This document shows, piece by piece, positions 1 to 18,329 of a DNA stretch of 64,000 nt (its first letter is position 1; every line of letters starts with the position of its first letter). The stretch is taken from positions 1-64,000 of the forward strand of contig NZ_JAUYRV010000052.1 in the NCBI RefSeq assembly GCF_030696665.1, written 5' to 3'. Source of the DNA: Novosphingobium sp. GTDB lineage: Bacteria > Pseudomonadota > Alphaproteobacteria > Sphingomonadales > Sphingomonadaceae. The position numbers and the translations under genes are program-made. A model generated the notes under the pieces. The model saw only the letters and a program-made list of their open reading frames with translations. It did no database searches and had not been told where the DNA came from.

Positions 1-3745
<3,745 letters not shown>

Positions 3746-3805
3746 TTGGTGCCGTTCCCTTGCCTCAGTGCGAGGCGTTGGACGTGAATTCCGGTGCGAA
3801 GGGGT

Positions 3806-3828
3806 GGGCGGCAGCGCAGCCGCCGCCC
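3806..3828 (-). other. rpoB-rpoC intercistronic hairpin
   Basis: A perfect 7-bp stem (GGGCGGC/GCCGCCC, 9-nt loop) sits in the 90-bp space between rpoB and rpoC, just after the rpoB stop codon. There is no U-tract. It is therefore more likely an RNA processing, stability or pausing structure than a terminator. Only the inverted repeat is seen; the role is inferred. Confidence 0.4.
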
Positions 3829-3835
3829 ATGATCC

Positions 3836-8011
<4,176 letters not shown>

Positions 8012-8238
8012 AAAGGTTACGAGCCTCTTCTCAATAAACTGCCGGAAAACCGGCGAAATTCTGCCACGCGCAGCATGTGGCGCCACCAAACGGGAAAAGG
8101 CCGCACAGCGCACAACATTCCGTTCAACGGAAGCCGTGGCCCGCAGCCTTTTGCGTCAGATGGTAAAGCCCTTCGCTTCCTTCCGTGGCCATCCCCCGCG
8201 CATGGGACAGCCTTGCTCGAAGCAAAGGACAGGGCTGG

Positions 8239-8267
8239 CATATAGGTGTGGGCCAGCACGAAGTCAA
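8239..8267 (-). promoter_or_regulatory. Housekeeping promoter of rpoBC
   Basis: Read on the minus strand, TTGACT (8267-8262) is followed by a 17-bp spacer and TATATG (8244-8239), a near-consensus sigma-70 type promoter. The predicted start near 8230 leaves a 5' untranslated region of about 220 nt before rpoB. The 8012-8476 gap, which carries no gene, contains this promoter and must also hold the start signals of the divergent gene at 8477, for which I see no clear promoter. Confidence 0.65.
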
Positions 8268-8476
8268 AGCCTTGTTGGATCGGAGCGCGTGCGAAGCGCC
8301 AGACACGATTGGGTGTTGGCAAGTATTTGCGCAAACATGCAAGGTCCATGAACAGTTGTTCAGAAAACTTGCTTCTATTTCGTGATTCAATGGTGCGAAT
8401 TTCAATTCGAAGGCAAGAAACTCTCGCTTCATCGCCAAGATGGAACCCGAATCGCACTTCATCGCGTTTTCGGTGC

Positions 8477-9403
8477 ATGACACATTTCAACTCGACATCG
8501 CCCCGCAACACCATGACGATTGCAGCCATGCTGATGCTTTCTTCCGCAATGGTGCAGGCACAAGAAGTTGTTCTGCCCACAACCCCGGCTCCGGTCCTCA
8601 GTTCGACCGTCGATCCGGCTGCCCCGGCCCCGGCCCCGGCTCCGATCCCCATGCCGACAATCGTACTGCCGGAGCCTCGCGCCGTTTCCGCTCCGGCCGG
8701 GGTCGCGCCTGTGGTCCCCGCACCCGCTGCGGAAGTGCGCACAGCGACTGTAGCTGCACCGCGCAGCGCATCGTCGCGGGCAACTCCTGCCACACAGACC
8801 GCCATTACACAGACTGCGCGGCCAACCCCCGTCGCCGCGGCGGCACAACCTGCACCGGCACCTCCCGTTGTTGAGACGGCCACTGAGCCGGTTGAGGCCG
8901 CGCCTGCTTTCGCTCCGCCTGAAAGCGTCACTTCCTCCAGCACCGATACCGCGCCCGACTGGGCCTTGCCGGTCGGCCTCGGCGCGAGCATTCTTGTGCT
9001 GGGTGGCGTAGCGATGGCACTGCGTCGTCGCCGTCGCCCTTACGAAGATGACGTTGATTTTGTGCCGCCAGTAGTCGTCTCGCCCGCACGACCGGCCATG
9101 CAACGCACCGTCGCTGCCCCGCGCCCCACCGTAGCCTACACGCCGACCGTCGCGGCCATGCCTCCGGTGGCGCCTTCTAGTGCAAGCGAACGCGAGGCCC
9201 TACTTGATCGCATGGTTGCCGCCAGCCCGGATGCGGCCAATCCGTTCACGTCGCGCAAGGCCCGCCGCCGCCGCGCTCGTTTGATCCTCCAGTCGATGCC
9301 CGCCCAATCGACCCCGGCGCAGGCAAGTGTAGCTTCGTCGATGCGAGTAGCGCCAAGAGTACCCATTGCCGCACCCGCCGAGCGATCGCTCGTCGACGCC
9401 TGA
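8477..9403 (+). CDS. Pro/Ala-rich secreted protein with one transmembrane helix, function unknown
   Basis: I do not recognise a named family. From ATG 8477 (308 residues) the protein begins with a signal peptide ending near AMVQA-QE. A long low-complexity segment rich in Pro, Ala, Val and Thr follows. A single membrane helix (starting at DWALPVGLGASI) is followed immediately by five arginines, and then a cytoplasmic tail that has a second basic patch (SRKARRRRARL). ATG 8513 is an alternative start and would give a shorter signal peptide without the preceding arginine. The topology suggests an exported stalk tethered by an internal anchor. It occupies the space between the divergent rpoBC and rplJL blocks and ends at a strong terminator. 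Confidence 0.7.
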   Translation: MTHFNSTSPRNTMTIAAMLMLSSAMVQAQEVVLPTTPAPVLSSTVDPAAPAPAPAPIPMPTIVLPEPRAVSAPAGVAPVVPAPAAEVRTATVAAPRSASSRATPATQTAITQTARPTPVAAAAQPAPAPPVVETATEPVEAAPAFAPPESVTSSSTDTAPDWALPVGLGASILVLGGVAMALRRRRRPYEDDVDFVPPVVVSPARPAMQRTVAAPRPTVAYTPTVAAMPPVAPSSASEREALLDRMVAASPDAANPFTSRKARRRRARLILQSMPAQSTPAQASVASSMRVAPRVPIAAPAERSLVDA

Positions 9404-9458
9404 ACCAAAATCACTTCATCGCCGAATGACTTCACCGACCGCCACGTCGTGGTGAAGG

Positions 9459-9501
9459 GAAGCGATCCAGTCCGGCAACCCCGGACCGGGTCGCTTCTTT
9501 T
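9459..9501 (+). terminator. Strong intrinsic terminator
   Basis: A 17-nt arm beginning GAAGCGATCC pairs with a downstream arm ending GGGTCGCTTC through a short loop, with one wobble and one mismatch, followed by TTTTC. It ends transcription of the gene at 8477-9403 and isolates the rplJL leader downstream. Confidence 0.85.
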
Positions 9502-9862
9502 CGTTGTGGTGCCAACGCCACGGCCTGCCGAAGCGGCACTGCTGACAAGCATTGGTTGACTCTCCAACCCTAATCCTTCATTGGCCCGCATCGATCGGCA
9601 CACAGCAATGCGCGCCGATCATCCGTCCGAGACAGTTGGTGTGCGGGATCTGCCTGCACTTAATTTCCAGCCTAGGCGGGGAAAAGAGTTTCAGGCCCTT
9701 CGCTCCTGTTTGGGATCGCAGCGCCAACCGCGCCACTGGACTTCCGTTTCCGGGCGCACCTCCTTCCCTTGTCAATGGACTCGCCGGTGGTCTTCGGGTC
9801 ACCGACATACGTAGCCGACTGCACGGGGTTTCCCTGCGCAGTCATTTGTGAAGGAGTTAGGC
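9502..9862 (+). promoter_or_regulatory. rplJL promoter/leader region (candidate L10 leader)
   Basis: This stretch of about 360 bp carries no gene. It must contain the rplJL promoter; a TTGACT hexamer lies at 9556-9561, but no convincing -10 sits at the right distance. In many bacteria the L10(L12)4 complex represses translation by binding a structured leader before rplJ, and the length of this region fits such a leader. I could not fold it reliably, so the assignment is inference from position. Confidence 0.35.
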
Positions 9863-10375
9863 ATGGATCGTTCGCAGAAAGCCGAATCGGTCGCATTCCT
9901 TAACGAGGTCTTTTCCGGGGCCGGCGCGGTGGTCATCACCCGCAACCTCGGCATGACGGTGGCTCAGTCCTCCGCCTTGCGCAACAAGATCCGTGAAGCG
10001 GGTGCTACCTACAAGGTTGCGAAGAACAGTCTTGCCAAGCTTGCCGTCGCGGGCACCGATTACGAAGGTCTGGGTGATCTGCTCACCGGTCCTACCGCAA
10101 TCGCGGCGTCCGCCGACCCGGTTGCTGCCGCCAAGGCAGTAGTCGAGTTCGCCAAGACCACCGACAAGATTGAAATTGTCGGCGGTGCAATGGGTTCGCA
10201 CGTTCTCAACGAAGCCGGTGTCCGGGCGCTCGCGTCCATGCCCAGCCTCGACGAACTGCGCGGCACGCTCATCGGCCTCATCCAGGCTCCGGCCACGAAG
10301 ATCGCCCAGCTCACGACTGCTCCGGCAGCCAAGCTGGCCCGCGTCTTTGGTGCCTACGCCAAGGAAGCCGCATAA
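9863..10375 (+). CDS. rplJ: 50S ribosomal protein L10
   Basis: L10 anchors the L7/L12 stalk to the large ribosomal subunit. The protein (170 residues) begins [13 protein letters not shown] at ATG 9863, which has AAGGAG 7 nt upstream. A GTG five codons earlier would fall on the ribosome site itself and is rejected. The conserved N-terminal part ([11 protein letters not shown], then [12 protein letters not shown]) and the Ala-rich C-terminal helix that binds L12 dimers are present. rplL follows after 63 bp. rplK and rplA, the usual upstream neighbours, are not in this window. Confidence 0.97.
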   Translation: MDRSQKAESVAFLNEVFSGAGAVVITRNLGMTVAQSSALRNKIREAGATYKVAKNSLAKLAVAGTDYEGLGDLLTGPTAIAASADPVAAAKAVVEFAKTTDKIEIVGGAMGSHVLNEAGVRALASMPSLDELRGTLIGLIQAPATKIAQLTTAPAAKLARVFGAYAKEAA

Positions 10376-10438
10376 GACTGTTCGATTTCTCGCCGGTGGC
10401 CCTGCCACCGGACACAAACAAATCAGGAGTGAATTATC

Positions 10439-10810
10439 ATGGCTGACATCGCCAATCTCGTCGCTGAACTGTCGAAGCTGACCGTTCTTGAAGCCGCTGA
10501 CCTTGCCAAGGCTCTTGAAGAAGCATGGGGCGTTAGCGCCGCTGCTGCTGTTGCAGTTGCCGGCCCTGCCGCTGCTCCTGCCGAAGCAGTCGAAGAAAAG
10601 ACCGAATTTGACGTGATCCTCACCGGCGACGGTGGCAAGAAGATCCAGGTCATCAAGGAAGTCCGCGCAATCACCTCGCTCGGCCTGACCGAAGCCAAGG
10701 CGCTGGTTGAAGCAGCTCCGAAGGCTGTCAAGGAAGGCGTGTCGAAGGCTGAAGCCGAAGACATCAAGAAGAAGATCGAAGAAGCCGGCGGCACCGTCGA
10801 AATCAAGTAA
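10439..10810 (+). CDS. rplL: 50S ribosomal protein L7/L12
   Basis: This is the stalk protein that recruits translation GTPases. It has 123 residues with an N-terminal dimerisation domain, an Ala/Pro hinge (near residues 34-50) and the conserved C-terminal domain ([16 protein letters not shown]-like [16 protein letters not shown] end). AGGAG at 10425-10429 lies 9 nt before ATG. A terminator follows at 10857, so rplJL forms a two-gene unit that does not continue into rpoB. Confidence 0.98.
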   Translation: MADIANLVAELSKLTVLEAADLAKALEEAWGVSAAAAVAVAGPAAAPAEAVEEKTEFDVILTGDGGKKIQVIKEVRAITSLGLTEAKALVEAAPKAVKEGVSKAEAEDIKKKIEEAGGTVEIK

Positions 10811-10856
10811 TCTTCTCTACAAGTTTCGCGGGTGTCTTGAAGCACTCGTGGATGGG

Positions 10857-10886
10857 AAAGGCGGGGCTTCGGCTCCGCCTTTTTCG
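10857..10886 (+). terminator. Intrinsic terminator of rplJL
   Basis: GGCGGGGC-TTCG-GCTCCGCC forms an 8-bp stem with one G-U pair, capped by a stable UUCG loop and followed by TTTTT. Confidence 0.9.
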
Positions 10887-10942
10887 TTTGGCGGCTTGGC
10901 CCTGCTGCGACATTGTCGCGCTGCACATGCAGGGGGGAATTC

Positions 10943-11419
10943 ATGGCTGCCGATATCGAGCGCTATCGCCGTTTTGCCGAAAGCAGAGTCGAACAGCTTG
11001 AGCATGAAGACCGCAGCCTGCGCCGTTGGCTGATCATGGTGCGCGCCGGAAGCTGGCCGCTTCAGATCGTCAGTATCGTCTTCCCCGTCGCAGCCGGATC
11101 GTTTTCGCTGGCCGAACTGCCTGCGGACTCGACACTCGTCCCGATGTTCAGCTTCATCGGCGCGGCGGCAGTCGCGCTCAACCGGGGTCTCAACTGCGAC
11201 GCCTATCTGAGCGCCTACAAGCGCACGACCCAAGCCGTGCGCAGCATCATCGAGGATTACGAGTGCATTTCCGCGCTGGCTGACGAAAGGGTGGCCGATG
11301 CGCTCAAGAAGGCCGAGGCACGGCTGCACGAATTGCGCGCAACCAGCAACGATGTACCGCCACGGCGCCGCAAGGCCCTGCAGCAACGCGATGTGGAACA
11401 CAGCGCTCCGATGGCCTGA
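10943..11419 (+). CDS. Small two-helix membrane protein, possibly SLATT/DUF4231-like
   Basis: Function unknown. The start is ATG 10943 with AGGGGG upstream, giving 158 residues. A charged N-terminal helix (RYRRFAESRVEQLEHEDR) is followed by two closely spaced hydrophobic segments (SWPLQIVSIVFPVAAG and PMFSFIGAAAVALNRG). Next comes a helical cytoplasmic segment (YLSAYKRTTQAVRSIIEDY) and a basic C-terminus. Helix, two membrane spans and long helix is the layout of DUF4231/SLATT proteins, some of which are predicted pore-forming effectors beside nucleotide-signal systems. No such partner gene is next to it. The resemblance is by layout only. Confidence 0.55.
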   Translation: MAADIERYRRFAESRVEQLEHEDRSLRRWLIMVRAGSWPLQIVSIVFPVAAGSFSLAELPADSTLVPMFSFIGAAAVALNRGLNCDAYLSAYKRTTQAVRSIIEDYECISALADERVADALKKAEARLHELRATSNDVPPRRRKALQQRDVEHSAPMA

Positions 11420-11432
11420 AGGCGGACGTAGC

Positions 11433-12854
11433 CTAACCCAGCTCAGGCGGAATCGGCACCGTCACTGCAACCCGCAGCCCCCCACCTGCCGCACGCGCAA
11501 ACGCAAGCCCGCCGCCAAAACGCTGCAACAGGCGATGCGCGGTCGGAATGCCAAGGCCAAAGCCTGCCGTGTCGCGCGCCCGTGCTTCATCGATCCGGTA
11601 GAACGGCGCAAGAATGCGTTCGAACTGGTCTTCGGGAATGCCGGGACCGGTGTCTTCGACCGCGATGATCCAGCGCCCATCGGCTTCAGGCAAAATCTGC
11701 ACGTCGGCAAACCCGCCGTAATGAATGGCGTTTTCGACCAAAGCCTTCAGCGCCAGCACCAGCGGCTCCCGGAAAGTCTGGACGGTCGCGTCCGGCGCGG
11801 CCTCAAGCTTTGCCTGTCCTGGAAACTGGCCCCCTAGAAGATCTGCGACAGCTTGCCCCAGATCGACCGCTTCAGGTTCCGCCGCGATATGCTGCGCGCG
11901 CAAGTATTGCTGGAGCGACATCAGCATGGCTTCCATCTCGTGCGTGCTATCGCGCACCAGTCCGGCGATCTCTGCATCATCGATCAAGTCAGCCGCAATC
12001 GTCACGCGCGAAAGGGGCGTGCGCAGATCATGGCTGATCGCCTCGAACGAGCGCGCCTGATCCTCCATCGTTGCAGCGATGCGGGCCTGCATGGTGTTCA
12101 TCGACCGTGCAAGGCTGCGCAGATCGTCCGGTCCACTTTCCTGCACCGGCACGACCATGCCCTGCCCGATGGCATCAGCCGCATCGGTCAGTTCACGCAA
12201 GGGCCGCGTGATAATTCGTAGTGACCACAGCGCGAGCGCAAAGCCGACCACCGCCGTGATCAGCGTCAGGACCGTGGCACGCAGCGCTATCGGCCAGCCC
12301 GATGTCACATCGAGCGAGCGGAAATTGAGCCAGTGTCCATCGGGCAACTGCATCGCGCCAACCAGATTGCCATAGCCAAAGCGTGAAGGCTCCAGCCCGA
12401 GAATCAGCCGCTTGCCCGCAAGTGTCGGCTCCCAGTGCAGGATATGGCCGTGGATCTCGCCAACCATCTGTTCGCTGCGGCCAGATATGGCGCGGGGAGC
12501 GTCAGCCAGTTCGACTTCGAGATGGCTGGTGCTCATGGTGCGCGCCAGTTCATCGGGTGCAAATTCGTAAAGCCGCTGGCTCACCACCAGCAATTCCGCC
12601 ACGCGCCGCGCATGGTCCTCGCGCAGCGTTTCCTTGTCGATCACATTGTAGAACGCGAGGCTGGCGATCGCCTGCACGGCGGCCAGTAGAAGCAGAAGCG
12701 TCGCCGCACGCACGGCAAGCCGCGACAGATTAGGTCCGTGATGCCAGTGATTCTCGATACGTGAAAACAGGCCACCCCACAGGCCTGATGGCCGCGCGGC
12801 GGAATCATCCCTTCGTCCGCGCGCCTTTCGCGCTGGATCAGCGACTCTCTCCAT
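11433..12854 (-). CDS. Sensor histidine kinase (EnvZ-type, orphan)
   Basis: This is a membrane-bound two-component kinase of 473 residues from ATG 12854; the frame continues upstream but without kinase-like sequence. Transmembrane helix 1 lies near residues 48-68, with a periplasmic sensor domain of about 115 residues. Helix 2 lies near 187-212, followed by HAMP (213-265). The dimerisation domain has the phospho-acceptor His275 in FEAISHDLRTPL. The ATPase domain shows the N box (LVENAIHY) and G boxes (DTGPGIP, GFGLGI). No response regulator is adjacent, so its partner is unknown. Its 3' end faces the preceding gene with a 13-bp gap. Confidence 0.92.
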   Translation of the reverse strand: MERVADPARKARGRRDDSAARPSGLWGGLFSRIENHWHHGPNLSRLAVRAATLLLLLAAVQAIASLAFYNVIDKETLREDHARRVAELLVVSQRLYEFAPDELARTMSTSHLEVELADAPRAISGRSEQMVGEIHGHILHWEPTLAGKRLILGLEPSRFGYGNLVGAMQLPDGHWLNFRSLDVTSGWPIALRATVLTLITAVVGFALALWSLRIITRPLRELTDAADAIGQGMVVPVQESGPDDLRSLARSMNTMQARIAATMEDQARSFEAISHDLRTPLSRVTIAADLIDDAEIAGLVRDSTHEMEAMLMSLQQYLRAQHIAAEPEAVDLGQAVADLLGGQFPGQAKLEAAPDATVQTFREPLVLALKALVENAIHYGGFADVQILPEADGRWIIAVEDTGPGIPEDQFERILAPFYRIDEARARDTAGFGLGIPTAHRLLQRFGGGLAFARAAGGGLRVAVTVPIPPELG

Positions 12855-12986
12855 AATGGTCAAGCTGTCACCACGAGACAATACGGTCAACAGGCATGAC
12901 CGCTCGGACGCGATTTGTGACAGGCGGCCAACCTGCCGGACATTCAGCTTTCCTTGCCGCCACACTCACCCTATGCCCCGCTGCCC

Positions 12987-14363
12987 ATGTTCGAGAATCC
13001 GCCTAACAGATGGTCCACCGAACTGCGCGCGATGCTCCGCCTCGCCGCGCCGCTGGTTGGTGCCAATCTGCTGCAGATGGCGGTGTTCGCGGTCGACGTT
13101 GTCTTCGTCGCGCGGCTCGGGCCAGAAGCGCTGGCCGCCTCGTCGCTTTCGGTTTCGCTGTTCGGCCTGTTGATCTGGTCGATGACCGGGCTGGTCGGCG
13201 CGGCATCCCCGCTGATCGCCGCAGAACTTGGCAGTCGCCGCCACGCCGTGCGCGAAGTGCGCCGCACCGTGCGCATGACGGGATGGGCCGGGCTGCTCGC
13301 CGCATTGGTGGCGATGGCCGTATGCCTGTTGGGCGGTCCGCTGATGCGCCTGACCGGGCAAGACCCCGGCGTAATCGCGCGCGCCGTTCCGTTTCTTGCG
13401 GTGTTGAGCCTTGCCGCAATTCCGGCGGTCATGGCAGCGCTGCTGCGCACCGTGGTCGCAACGCTTGGTCGCCCCGGAATTGGCACCGCGATCACCGGTA
13501 TGGCGGTCGTGGTCAATTCGATCGGCAACTGGATGTTCGTGTTCGGCAACCTTGGCGCGCCCGAGCTGGGCCTGCAAGGCTCCGCCATTTCCAGCGTGAT
13601 CACCACCACCGCGATGCTTCTTGCCTTCGTGCTTGTCATCCGTTTTGACCGCCGCCTGCATCGCTATCGCCTGCTTGGCCGCTGGTGGAAGCCTGAATGG
13701 AAGCGCTTTGCAGATGTCCTGCGCATCGGCCTGCCGATCTGCGGCACGATCATTGCCGAAGCCGGCATGTTCAACGGTGCAGCGTTCGTGATGGGCCGCA
13801 TCGGTGAAGTTGAACTGGCCGCGCACACCGTGGCACTGCAGTTCGCCGCCATCGCGTTTCAGGTACCGTTTGGTGTTGGCCAGGCGGCTACGATCCGCGT
13901 CGGCCTCGCCTATGGCGCACGTGACAGTGCTGGAATTGCATTGGCCGGGCGCGTCGCGACGCAGCTGGGCATCGGCTTCATGGCAATTTCTGCCGCGATC
14001 ATGCTGGCGGTCCCGTACCAGCTCCTGCACCTCTACATCGATCCTGCCGCGCCGCAAAACGCGCGGATGGTTGAGCTGGCGTTGCAATACATGGTCGTCG
14101 CCGCGGCGTTTCAGCTGTTTGACGGCGCACAAGCCGTGGGCGCGGGCATGTTGCGCGGGCTGCAGGACACGCGTGTACCGATGCTGATTGCGATTTTTGG
14201 CTATTGGGTGCCGGGCGTCTGCACCGCACTGTGGCTGGGCCTGTTCACGCCCATTGGTGGTCTTGGCGTGTGGATTGGTTTGCTTGTCGGGCTGATCTTC
14301 GTGGCCGGGCTGCTATTGTGGCGCTGGAGCATGCGCGGGCGTATCGGCCTGCTCCCCGCCTGA
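12987..14363 (+). CDS. MATE family multidrug efflux transporter
   Basis: This is an inner-membrane antiporter that exports drugs or cationic compounds using a sodium or proton gradient. From ATG 12987 (458 residues) it shows about twelve hydrophobic segments in two similar halves. It has the family features LRLAAPLVGANLLQM, the asparagine-containing VVNSIGNWMFVFG stretch, and the second-half GLPICGTIIAEAGMF. An upstream in-frame ATG at 12954 would add 11 unlikely residues. It is divergent from the sensor kinase, whose start is 132 bp away, so the two may share regulatory DNA. The substrate cannot be inferred. Confidence 0.93.
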   Translation: MFENPPNRWSTELRAMLRLAAPLVGANLLQMAVFAVDVVFVARLGPEALAASSLSVSLFGLLIWSMTGLVGAASPLIAAELGSRRHAVREVRRTVRMTGWAGLLAALVAMAVCLLGGPLMRLTGQDPGVIARAVPFLAVLSLAAIPAVMAALLRTVVATLGRPGIGTAITGMAVVVNSIGNWMFVFGNLGAPELGLQGSAISSVITTTAMLLAFVLVIRFDRRLHRYRLLGRWWKPEWKRFADVLRIGLPICGTIIAEAGMFNGAAFVMGRIGEVELAAHTVALQFAAIAFQVPFGVGQAATIRVGLAYGARDSAGIALAGRVATQLGIGFMAISAAIMLAVPYQLLHLYIDPAAPQNARMVELALQYMVVAAAFQLFDGAQAVGAGMLRGLQDTRVPMLIAIFGYWVPGVCTALWLGLFTPIGGLGVWIGLLVGLIFVAGLLLWRWSMRGRIGLLPA

Positions 14364-14431
14364 CATCGGCGCTTCGCCGTCGACATCACGCCACATCGTT
14401 CATCGGCGTGAAAAGAATCTGCGCCAAACCC

Positions 14432-14460
14432 ATTGACGCCCCACCGGCATAGACCCATAT
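14432..14460 (+). promoter_or_regulatory. RpoH-like (heat-shock) promoter of groESL
   Basis: ATTGACG (14432-14438) and ACCCATAT (14453-14460) are separated by 14 bp. The downstream element matches the sigma-32 -10 consensus CCCATnT, and the upstream one is a fair match to CTTGAAA. The CIRCE operator starts 8 bp downstream and would overlap the transcription start. Confidence 0.6.
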
Positions 14461-14468
14461 CCCGCCCG

Positions 14469-14495
14469 CTGGCACTCTCCCCCTGAGAGTGCCAA
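14469..14495 (+). promoter_or_regulatory. CIRCE operator (HrcA binding site)
   Basis: CTGGCACTC - 9 nt - GAGTGCCAA is a clear CIRCE inverted repeat (consensus TTAGCACTC-N9-GAGTGCTAA). HrcA binding here would repress groESL under normal conditions. hrcA itself is not in the window. Confidence 0.93.
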
Positions 14496-14530
14496 GGCCC
14501 ATTTTTTAATATGGAAGAGGGAGCAAACCC

Positions 14531-16511
<1,981 letters not shown>

Positions 16512-16539
16512 GTCCACGCAGCTTTTGCTGACAGAAAAA

Positions 16540-16574
16540 CGGGCTGGGCGGAGAAATCTGCCCGGCCCTTTTTC
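16540..16574 (+). terminator. Intrinsic terminator of groESL
   Basis: GGGCTGGGC and GCCCGGCCC (one wobble, 10-nt loop) form a 9-bp stem followed by TTTTT. Confidence 0.88.
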
Positions 16575-16655
16575 TGTCCGGGAACCACATGCGTCGAGCA
16601 GCGTTTGACGTTGGATGAACTCTGCCGTGTCGTTCCGTGAAAGCAAGCAACCCCT

Positions 16656-18329
16656 GTGACCGACGGGTTCGTGACGACGCGCACGGTAAGCAAGGCGGCG
16701 GCCATTGATCGCGAAATCTATCGTATCCTGTTTGAAAACATGGACGACGGGTTCTGTGTGATCGAGTTTGTCGACGGTCCCCACGGCCCCTTGAGCGACT
16801 ATGTTCACGTCCTTGTAAATCCCGCTTACGAACGTCACACCGGCATTCCCAACGTGACCGGGCGTTATCTTCGCGAGATGGTGCCTGACGAGGCTGACGA
16901 TTGGATCGCGTTTTACGGCAAGGTACTGCATACCGGCGAAAGGCTGCGCTTTCGCAACGAACTTGTTGCAACTGGTCGCCACCTTGAAGTCTCGTCTTTC
17001 CGCATCGGTGCGTTTGAAGACCGGCTCGTGGCAGTGCTTTTCAAAGATGTGACCGAACGGGTAAACGCCGAACGTGCATTGCACCAGATGAACGAAACGC
17101 TTGAACAGCGTGTGGCCGATTCACTTGCCCAGCGTGAGCGTGCCGAGAGTGCTCTGCGGCAGGCCCAGAAGATGGAGGCTGTCGGCCAACTGACCGGCGG
17201 CCTCGCACATGATTTCAACAACCTGCTTGCCGGGATCACCGGCGCACTCGAAATGGTTGGGAAGCGCGCAGAGCAAGGCCGCACCGAAGACGTGCCGCGC
17301 TATATCGATGCCGGGTTGGGCGCGGCACACCGCGCCGCCGCGCTCACCCATCGGCTGCTGGCCTTTTCACGCCGCCAGACACTGTCACCCCGACCAACAG
17401 CGGTCAATTGTCTGGTCGAAGACTTCATCGATCTGGTGCGCCGCACGATGGGGCCTGCAGTTACTGTCGAAATGGAGATAGACCCGGCGCTCTGGCCGAC
17501 GCTGGTGGATGCCAACCAGCTCGAAAATGCGCTGCTGAATTTGTGCATCAACGCCCGCGACGCCATGCCGGATGGCGGGCGGCTGACTATTTCGACGCTC
17601 AACGTGTCGCTTGATGAAGTGGAAGGTGGCAAGCGCGGCCTTGATCCGGGTCAGTACGTGACAATCACCGTAAGCGACACAGGCGTCGGCATCGCTGCGG
17701 CAGACATTGACCGGGTGTTCGAACCATTCTTTACCACCAAGCCTACGGGCCAAGGCACCGGCCTTGGCTTGTCTATGGTCTATGGCTTCGCCCGGCAGAG
17801 CAATGGTCTGGTCCGCATCCGTTCGCAAGCCGACCCGGATTCACAGACTGGTCAGGGCACGCAAGTTCGGATCTATCTGCCGCGCCATCATGGCGAAGTA
17901 GAACCGGCAGCACCCATAGACCCCGTGCGCGTAAACCATGCCCTTTCCGGCGCTACGGTGCTGGTCGTGGATGACGAGCCGACCGTGCGGATGATGATGG
18001 TTGATGGCCTTGGTCTGATCGGCGTACGGTGCATAGAAGCTGCCGATGGCGCTTCGGCGCTCGCCATGCTTGATACGCTGCCGGACATTGACCTTTTGAT
18101 TAGCGATGTTGGGCTGCCCGGTGGGCTGAACGGGCGTCAGGTTGCCGATGAGGCACGGCGGCGGAAGCCCGGGCTCGGAGTGCTGTTCGTTACCGGCTAT
18201 GCCGATACTGTCGTCCTGCAAAAGGAAACAATGGAACCGGGCATTGATGTTCTGACCAAGCCATTCCCGATTGAAGAGTTGCAACGCCGAGCTGCCTTGC
18301 TGCTGGGCGCTACTATCTCTCCGGTCTGA
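16656..18329 (+). CDS. PAS-domain hybrid histidine kinase with C-terminal receiver
   Basis: This is a cytoplasmic two-component hybrid kinase of 557 residues, with no membrane helix seen. A PAS domain (about residues 20-135) ends in the typical DVTERVNAERALH transition. A coiled-coil linker leads to the H-box GGLAHDFNNLL with His185. The ATPase domain follows (N box NLCINARDAMPDGG; DTGVGI; GTGLGLSMVYG). A receiver domain begins near residue 432 (ATVLVVDDE), with the phospho-acceptor Asp484 (LISDVGLPGG) and conserved Lys in LTKPF. The start is GTG 16656. No output regulator is adjacent. It ends by overlapping the convergent acetyltransferase by 17 bp. Confidence 0.92.
   Translation: MTDGFVTTRTVSKAAAIDREIYRILFENMDDGFCVIEFVDGPHGPLSDYVHVLVNPAYERHTGIPNVTGRYLREMVPDEADDWIAFYGKVLHTGERLRFRNELVATGRHLEVSSFRIGAFEDRLVAVLFKDVTERVNAERALHQMNETLEQRVADSLAQRERAESALRQAQKMEAVGQLTGGLAHDFNNLLAGITGALEMVGKRAEQGRTEDVPRYIDAGLGAAHRAAALTHRLLAFSRRQTLSPRPTAVNCLVEDFIDLVRRTMGPAVTVEMEIDPALWPTLVDANQLENALLNLCINARDAMPDGGRLTISTLNVSLDEVEGGKRGLDPGQYVTITVSDTGVGIAAADIDRVFEPFFTTKPTGQGTGLGLSMVYGFARQSNGLVRIRSQADPDSQTGQGTQVRIYLPRHHGEVEPAAPIDPVRVNHALSGATVLVVDDEPTVRMMMVDGLGLIGVRCIEAADGASALAMLDTLPDIDLLISDVGLPGGLNGRQVADEARRRKPGLGVLFVTGYADTVVLQKETMEPGIDVLTKPFPIEELQRRAALLLGATISPV

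Noticed and set aside
8246..8476. Upstream extension of the gene at 8477 to 8246
   Set aside because: It would place 77 extra residues before an evident signal peptide and overlap the rpoBC promoter.
8017..8991. Minus-strand open frame across the rpoB promoter region and the gene at 8477
   Set aside because: Low-complexity Ala/Gly/Thr translation arising from the complementary strand of a Pro/Ala-rich gene, and it would run through the rpoBC promoter.
9136..9603. Minus-strand frame over the terminator at 9459-9501
   Set aside because: It passes through a strong hairpin, has no domain and lies opposite a better supported gene.
12966..14132. Minus-strand open frame opposite the MATE gene
   Set aside because: His/Arg/Gln-rich translation without domains, complementary to a clear transporter gene.
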